NCBI GenBank assembly: GCA_030837445.1
Contig: JAUPKM010000107.1
Span: forward strand, 1-12,926
Source of the DNA: Actinomycetota bacterium
GTDB lineage: Bacteria > Actinomycetota > Actinomycetes > S36-B12 > UBA10799
Length of the DNA: 12,926 bases
Reading direction: 5' to 3'
The notes under the pieces: generated by a model
Told to the model about the DNA's origin: nothing
Database searches by the model: none
The model's input: the letters and a program-made list of their open reading frames with translations, nothing else
Program-made: the position numbers and the translations under genes
Part shown: positions 9,801-12,926 of the stretch, in pieces
Numbering within the stretch: the stretch's first letter is position 1
Layout of the letters: every line of letters starts with the position of its first letter

Positions 9801-10483
9801 ACGACAACGGCTGTCCCGTCGTCCTGGTCTACGACCAGCGCCGGCGCCGCCCGATCTGGACGGCGATCCCCGTCGTCGACGACAGGGTCGCCACCGTGGC
9901 CTCCGACCCGGACCACCGCACCCGGTGGGCGGCGTGGCTCTGGTGGGGCAACATCCTTCAGTTCCTCGACCGGGGCACGGAACCGGCCGGCCACGGTCGC
10001 CAGATCGCGCTCACCGCGGACGACGACCCGTCGGGCCTGCTCGTCGCCCTCGACCGGGCCAGGCCCGCCCCCGGCACGCTCGACGAGCAGACGAGCACCT
10101 GGCTCGGGGTGCCGCCACGCGCCGTCCCCGAGTCGCCGACCGCCGATCTGGACGTCGACGCCGCGTGGCGTGAGCTGATCGACGACCTGACCGACGCCGA
10201 GACCGAGCTGGAGAAGTACCTGCTGGGGCTCGCCCTGCGGCAGGCGCCGCTCCCGGAGCTGACCTACGAGATCGGGGTCGAGAAGCACGTCGTCGACCTG
10301 GCGTGGCCCGAGCTACGGATCGGGATCCTGCTCCGCGCCGACGGAACCCCGCACGCCGACGCCGACCAGCAGGCGGCCATCTCGGCGTTGCGGCACCAGG
10401 GATGGACGGTCCGGACCGTGGACGACTGGACCATCGACGAACTCGCCGCTCTCCTTCGCGGCACGGGCGGAGGCACCCGATGA
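3857..10483 (+). CDS. Giant DEAD/DEAH-family helicase with DUF1998 and Vsr-like nuclease-fold C-terminus (DruE/DrmA-DrmB-like)
   Basis: A 2208-residue superfamily 2 helicase, probably an ATP-driven DNA translocase in phage defence. Seen, by residue: YAHQ Q-motif (78-81); Walker A TGTGSGKT (102-109); Walker B as DEFH (231-234); SAT (273-275); second RecA lobe opening at FSDSVQDAAH (683-692); motif V around GID (1079-1081); motif VI QRAGRAGRR (1102-1110). Each lobe is followed by a long insertion. Cys pairs that look like zinc sites are C537/C540 with C640/C643, C981/C984 with C1003/C1008, C1390/C1393 with C1408/C1411, and C1518/C1521 with C1558. A DUF1998 (MZB) block follows: YDTQPSGTGYL (1643-1653) and cysteines 1676, 1678, 1686, 1689. 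Then comes a Vsr/DUF559-like region: SELE (1737-1740), RPD (1798-1800), YLDGYEYH (1817-1824), LTWDD (1852-1856). A second, weaker nuclease-fold-like region ends the protein (ELE 2117-2119, VVDLAWP 2145-2151). DUF1998 helicases include MrfA, DrmA/DrmB and DruE; the size fits DruE best. Helicase and DUF1998 calls are firm; nuclease activity and subfamily are inferred. Confidence 0.93.
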   Translation: MRPSMAAEGLRRSVTQYLTTTFALSDERVRANLESFLEDPDQGIFRGPYLRVRTAFQHAGDGGWRDALEWLPDGFTPYAHQARAFERLGTRNGPGRPTLVTTGTGSGKTEAFLYPVIDHCLRENRRGNRGVKAVLLYPMNALATDQVKRIRELLDRQGELAGLTVGLYIGDVPGRVEEGTSQHQVLVDRDAIRQQPPDILITNYKMLDLLLQRPLDRPLWNTERLAYVVLDEFHTYDGAQASDVAILLRRLAAASGQDRPGRPLGDICPVATSATLGEGREGFSRSLRDVAGEVFGCHFDEASVIGEERRDVEATLLAPDQGLPTPSPVAVAGMPLDEAPATPTGRRQVEALAEMFLNERTADPYRLGWLLRRHPLTSALLEILQDQALPAQDILDRLPRFGARAWGSASTTAPEVLAAALARFVGLLSLARVPHSYPPRNLEAEEANTEYLPPRPSRTAPDDEEQLLAESSPVVQVQLHLWIRSVTRLQRAVSPEPRFGWLGGASGGGLRDFAEDDEPPARAVAAGDDFVLPAVYCRHCQGSGWALLLNEHEPDHPNVEAEDIYRASVGRDKRRTRALIHASAQEVARNVDGKGLMVLQRDRVLRPFRPGDDRDLGDAGIVVHLDRTQDAARHSDQDQCPACETENGIRFLGSAVASLASVAVTQLFTGAELTGRHRKSLMFSDSVQDAAHRGGFVANRSYTFSLRAMLAAQLDGRGPVPLNDLIADAIKASARDLDMLRAVLSPDLHDREEIKFLLSRGAQDEATWRLVADRLALAVVLETGLRSRQGRTLELTRAASTWVHVPDLVKAVRTSQEIFERQAVHRLDDGAGDFGVHRVLLRGLLDRVRVRGGVRHRWLDAYLANDGRRYRIWGGRPDGMPAFVKGIAAPSFPATARPLRSELDLFDARGGWYVDWVQRVLGVSAEHAAGFLRDLVPALAGQGVLASAGTQAGATVYGLQPGHLVVRRLDDHDAVEAGVRCDRCAWRQTVSPEQVDDWLRQRCPRFRCGGRMVHDPDRTAPDDYYRSLYLRGGAFRVITAEHTSQLTRAQRETVERRFAAGDRFDDPNVLSCTPTLEMGIDIGDLSAVLLASLPPTPANYVQRAGRAGRRDGNALVVTVTGGRNRDGYYLADPTQMISGTITPPGCYLSAAEILRRQYLAYLLDTASAGRWPTLEGMPAMVRDLTGAGGWLERLVRHAERDRDALVSRFVHLFAGVLTPQAVEQVRQWAAGGLAVRLAAAEQDWRDHLASISGRLNEIDATRAALVEADPVQAAVRRDLSQEWRALTSLKKDKAKTLAHAYLIGYGLLPNYSLIDSSTTLEATVVSQTHDEATDRRHYVSTVMEYSRPASVALRELAPGNTFYAQGFKHRVTGLEIGTAAAPRWHWWRVCSECGYVRTQNAQRDVSACPRCQSTDLSDAASLYRVLKPSRVQSWSRRDDARIRDESDERESQSYTVAVAADLEPNPAGSWRLRARTFGVDYSRDAVIRHVNLGPARYDRRPDRWFAGEEVRYNPFYVCPECGGTSVDGPPTAPAALPGTAASSAGGVAGRTDHHQSWCPRRRNRQDGDEHVELVLAHELVTEALRILVPAVTLQVESRITSFAAALQLGIAACYGGEPDHLRHLRARMPERDSGRTRQYLVFYDTQPSGTGYLERLARPCELKRVLQAALDIVATCECATQGLPACHRCLLRHAADRDYPLMSRTEARELLRDLLEAWDVEENQPTADISLVAQVESELERRWLDALERWAAQPDNGAQFTRLTPRDGVRIADLRLERPDRTVVQWRMRLQNTIDGTRPDVHFKLLDSRTPLDVVVYLDGYEYHASPRHNRLRDDAAKRAALRANGYLVLQLTWDDITRFLDEEVKNSRGPVWPPYKGNAQDRAKTAYARSTGRSGNELDATVWNNPATLLLELLRDPDLARWRARAEATAVGLTEGINREPGRACPCPSAEVASAVRSALRGEGLPTARARERIVVMRAVDDNGCPVVLVYDQRRRRPIWTAIPVVDDRVATVASDPDHRTRWAAWLWWGNILQFLDRGTEPAGHGRQIALTADDDPSGLLVALDRARPAPGTLDEQTSTWLGVPPRAVPESPTADLDVDAAWRELIDDLTDAETELEKYLLGLALRQAPLPELTYEIGVEKHVVDLAWPELRIGILLRADGTPHADADQQAAISALRHQGWTVRTVDDWTIDELAALLRGTGGGTR
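10469..10473 (+). promoter_or_regulatory. Ribosome binding site that fixes the start of the UvrD-like gene
   Basis: GGAGG lies 6 bases before the ATG at 10480, within the 3' end of the giant helicase gene. That ATG overlaps the upstream TGA as ATGA (10480-10483). The same frame is open upstream to 10303, but that extension is Arg/Pro-rich, lies entirely within the upstream gene and does not look like part of either domain. The site therefore decides the start at 10480. Confidence 0.85.
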
Positions 10484-12777
10484 GCAGAGACGATCAGGCC
10501 ACGCTGCAGATCCTCGACCGGGCCGACAAGGAGATCATCAAGCTCCCCCCGGCGGTCATCGGTCAGGTCTACGAGTTCATGCACAAGTTCCGGAAGAACC
10601 CCGAGAGCCGCGGGCTCAACCTTGAGCCGCTCCGAGGGGACGACCGGCTCTACTCGGCCCGGGTGAACCGCTCCTACCGGGCAATCATGATCAAGGTGGA
10701 GGCGAACAGCTACCTGCTGGTCGCCGTGGGCACCCACGCCGAGTACAACAACCTGGACCGGTTCCGCTACACCATCAACCGAGTCACCGGTGGTCTCGAA
10801 GTGATCGCCGATGACGTCCTGGACCTCACCCCCGTCGGGGACAGCCTGGTCGGACGGGTTCTCCCGGCTCCCAAAACCCCAGGCCCGGTTCCGGATCCGC
10901 CCGCGGAGACAACGAGCGACGACGTCGCGTACTTGTTCACCCCCTGGACCGACGCCGAACTCGTCCGGCTCGGAGTGTCCGAGCTGCTCATCGACCGCAT
11001 CCGGGCCCTGAGCACCGAGGGACAACTCCTCGCACTGGTCTATGCGGACTCCACCCCGCAGACCACCAGTGAAGTCCTCATGGCCCTGCACGATCGCAAG
11101 AGCCTCGAATGGATCGACGAACACATCACCGAGCCGGTCCGGGCTGGCGGACAGGTCGACCCGCAGGACTACCTCGCCGCCCTCACCCGCCCCGCCACCG
11201 TCGTCACGAGCGACGACGCCACCCTCCGCGCCGTCCTCAGCGATCCGTTCGCCCGCTGGCAGGCGTTCCTGCACCCCACCCAGCGGAAGATCGTCGACAA
11301 GCCCCTCTACAGCGGCTCCGCCCGGGTCTCCGGTGGCCCCGGCACGGGCAAGACCGTCGTCGCTCTGCACCGTGTCAAGGTCCTGGCCCGTCAGCTCGAC
11401 CCTGACGGAACCGACCGAGCCATCCTGCTCACCACCTTCACCCGCAATCTCGCCAGTGATCTCACCCAGCGGTTGTCCTTGATCTGCGAGCCGCACGAAT
11501 TGCAGCGCGTCGACGTCGTCTCGGTCGACCGGCTCGCCCATCGTGTCCTCAGCGACGCCGGCCCCGGCAACCGGCCCGGTTTTCTCGCCGACGAGCAGGC
11601 CCGGCAGCTGTGGGGAGAACTGCTCAGCGAGAGCGAAGTCCGCAGCCGCTGGGATCGCGACTTCCTGATGGACGAATGGACCCAGGTCATCGTCGGGCAG
11701 TCCCTGGACACCCGGGCCCAATACTTCCGTGCCCGTCGGGTCGGCCGGGGCCGCACCCTGACCCGCAAGGACCGAGGCGAGATCTGGGACCTGTGCGAGC
11801 AGTTCTCCGCTCGTCTCGCCAAGATCGGCAAGGCCACCCCCGAACTGATCGCCGACCTGGCCGCACGCCGCGAACAGGCCCATGCCGCCCTCGTCGCCGC
11901 CGCCGACGAGCGCGACGACATCAGCGTCGCCTCCCGCCCCCGGTACCGCTATCAGCACATCGTCGTGGACGAGGCTCAGGACCTGAGCCCGGCCCACTGG
12001 CGCATGCTTCGCGCGATGACGGCTCCGCGCCCCAACGATCTGTTTATTTGCGGCGACACCCATCAGCGTCTGTATTCGCGTTACGTCACCTTGAAAAGCC
12101 TTGGCATCAAGATCACCGGAAACTCCAGGCGCCTGACTCTCAGCTACCGCAGCACCGGACAGATCCTGCGCACCGCCGCACGGATCCTCGACAGCTCATC
12201 CTTCGACGACCTCGACGACGGCTCCGACACCTTGGACGGTTACCGCTCTCTGCTTCGCGGAGCACAACCGACCGGTACCGCCGTTCAGACCGAACACGAT
12301 GTCGCCAGCGCCGCCGCCGCTCAACTGGCACGCTGGCGTTCCGAGGGGCTTCAGGAGGCTCTCGCCGTCGCCGTCCCCACGAAGCGTCACGCCGAGCAGG
12401 TCCAGTCGGCCTTGGAGAGGCTCGGCATCCCGGTCACCATCATCGGCAAGGACGGCGCCAACGCTTCGTTGTCCGTGGACACCGTGCAGGTGGGCACCTT
12501 CCACCGGTTCAAGGGACTGGAGTTCCGCCGCGTCGTCCTGGCATACGTCGACGACGAGAACGTGCCCGGCTGGCGTGTCCGCCGCTACCTCGACACCGAT
12601 GTTCAGCAGTACGCGCAGGAGGTGATCCGAGCGCGTTCCCTGGTGTTCGTGGCCGCCACCCGCGCCAGGGACGAGCTCGCCGTCATCTGGCACGGACGGC
12701 CGAGTGTCTTCCTCCCACCGGAGATCACGTGTACCAACATCGCCGCCGTGTGTTCGAGAACCGGCCGTTCAGGTTGA
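10480..12777 (+). CDS. UvrD/Rep-type superfamily 1 helicase with N-terminal RelE/YoeB-like domain
   Basis: A 765-residue protein. Residues ~8-95 resemble the RelE/ParE/YoeB toxin fold: ILDRADKEIIKLPP helix, LEPLRGDDRLYSARVNRSYR (48-67), strand-rich YLLVAV, then HAEY (86-89). A linker of ~170 residues leads to a superfamily 1 ATPase: HPTQ Q-motif, Walker A GGPGTGKT (285-292, Lys291), Walker B DEAQD (497-501), motif III GDTHQ, motif IV LSYRS, motif V GTFHRFKGLEF (from ~671) and motif VI VAATRARDEL (724-733). All core helicase motifs are intact, so an active ATP-dependent helicase or translocase is expected. I see no added nuclease domain. As third gene of the coupled operon, it probably unwinds or remodels DNA for the same system. 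RelE-UvrD fusions are known in Actinobacteria as unnamed DNA helicases; whether the RelE-like part cleaves mRNA or is a structural adaptor cannot be told from sequence. A short AT-richer patch lies around motif III (nt ~12040-12130). Confidence 0.92.
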   Translation: MSRDDQATLQILDRADKEIIKLPPAVIGQVYEFMHKFRKNPESRGLNLEPLRGDDRLYSARVNRSYRAIMIKVEANSYLLVAVGTHAEYNNLDRFRYTINRVTGGLEVIADDVLDLTPVGDSLVGRVLPAPKTPGPVPDPPAETTSDDVAYLFTPWTDAELVRLGVSELLIDRIRALSTEGQLLALVYADSTPQTTSEVLMALHDRKSLEWIDEHITEPVRAGGQVDPQDYLAALTRPATVVTSDDATLRAVLSDPFARWQAFLHPTQRKIVDKPLYSGSARVSGGPGTGKTVVALHRVKVLARQLDPDGTDRAILLTTFTRNLASDLTQRLSLICEPHELQRVDVVSVDRLAHRVLSDAGPGNRPGFLADEQARQLWGELLSESEVRSRWDRDFLMDEWTQVIVGQSLDTRAQYFRARRVGRGRTLTRKDRGEIWDLCEQFSARLAKIGKATPELIADLAARREQAHAALVAAADERDDISVASRPRYRYQHIVVDEAQDLSPAHWRMLRAMTAPRPNDLFICGDTHQRLYSRYVTLKSLGIKITGNSRRLTLSYRSTGQILRTAARILDSSSFDDLDDGSDTLDGYRSLLRGAQPTGTAVQTEHDVASAAAAQLARWRSEGLQEALAVAVPTKRHAEQVQSALERLGIPVTIIGKDGANASLSVDTVQVGTFHRFKGLEFRRVVLAYVDDENVPGWRVRRYLDTDVQQYAQEVIRARSLVFVAATRARDELAVIWHGRPSVFLPPEITCTNIAAVCSRTGRSG

Positions 12778-12790
12778 GAACCTTCCTGGG

Positions 12791-12926
12791 CTACGTGTTC
12801 TGGGACCGAGTTCTGCGCCCGCTTCTGGCGGCGAAGGCATCCAGGGCGGTGATGACGTCGATGGACCGCCAGATCTGCCCACGCTTCTTGTTCGTTGTCT
12901 CCGTGAGGATTCCGGCCGCGACGAGC
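12791..12926 (-). CDS. C-terminal end of a probable Fic-family protein, 5' partial
   Basis: Reading the - strand from the window edge gives 44 codons without interruption to a TAG (complement of 12791-12793). The tail begins LVAAGILTETTNKKRGQIW and continues through a helix with ALDAFAARSGRR. A 'leucine-x-x-aGIL-x-E-x-T-x-x-KRgqiW' pattern is typical of the winged-helix end of bacterial Fic proteins, where the preceding Fic domain (outside this window) transfers AMP or another nucleotide group to protein targets. The HPFx(D/E)GN(G/K)R catalytic motif cannot be seen here, so activity is unknown. The gene converges on the helicase operon with 13 bases between stop codons and so is probably a separate transcription unit. 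A generic winged-helix DNA-binding protein is the alternative. Confidence 0.6.
   Translation of the reverse strand, partial: LVAAGILTETTNKKRGQIWRSIDVITALDAFAARSGRRTRSQNT

Noticed and set aside
10303..10479. A 59-residue N-terminal extension of the UvrD-like protein
   Set aside because: It lies wholly within the upstream gene, is Arg/Pro-rich, and the ATG at 10480 has a good GGAGG site and a coupled ATGA overlap.
10264..12063. A 599-codon - strand open frame, and similar long - strand frames at 6827-8323 and 8852-10288
   Set aside because: These are low-complexity Gly/Val/Asp/Arg-rich shadows of the + strand helicases, with no recognisable domain.
12778..12790. Possible terminator between the converging genes
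   Set aside because: The 13-base gap holds no hairpin with a T-tract, and nearby GC-rich sequence gives no convincing stem.

Overview
The window comes from a high-GC actinomycete-type genome (Streptomyces, Streptosporangium or a relative). Coding sequence is near 75-78% GC where I counted it, third positions are strongly G/C, and the protein families are those common in Actinobacteria. This is a lineage inference, not a species call.

Three very large genes run on the + strand and fill almost the whole window. They are joined by two 4-bp ATGA stop/start overlaps, each with a GGAGG ribosome binding site inside the previous gene. They are therefore almost certainly one translationally coupled operon. 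In order: (1) nt 1-3860, the C-terminal part of a large Eco57I/PglX/DrmMI-like N6-adenine DNA methyltransferase whose 5' end lies outside the window; (2) nt 3857-10483, a 2208-residue DEAD/DEAH-family (DEFH) helicase with a DUF1998/MZB zinc domain, several further Cys pairs and two Vsr/DUF559-like nuclease-fold regions at the C-terminus, resembling DruE of Druantia or a fusion of DrmA and DrmB of DISARM; (3) nt 10480-12777, a 765-residue UvrD/Rep-type superfamily 1 helicase with an N-terminal RelE/YoeB-like toxin-fold domain. Converging on the operon from the - strand, with only 13 bp between stop codons, is the C-terminal tail of a probable Fic-family protein (nt 12791-12926).

A DNA methyltransferase, a DUF1998 helicase with a nuclease-like tail and a second helicase together suggest an anti-phage or restriction system related to DISARM and Druantia but not matching the canonical gene set of either. 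A plausible model is that the methyltransferase marks self DNA, the giant helicase translocates on and cleaves unmarked DNA, and the RelE-UvrD protein processes DNA or acts as a second sensor or effector. This is inferred from domains and layout only.

The methyltransferase is a composition mosaic. Its N-terminal and catalytic half and its last ~70 codons are GC-rich, but nt ~1980-3650, downstream of the NPPW motif, drops to about 42-60% GC in the lines counted and carries rare codons, including two TTA leucine codons. This fits replacement of the target-recognition region by recombination. There is no non-coding stretch over 300 bases, and I saw no tRNA, rRNA, CRISPR array, insertion sequence or convincing terminator.
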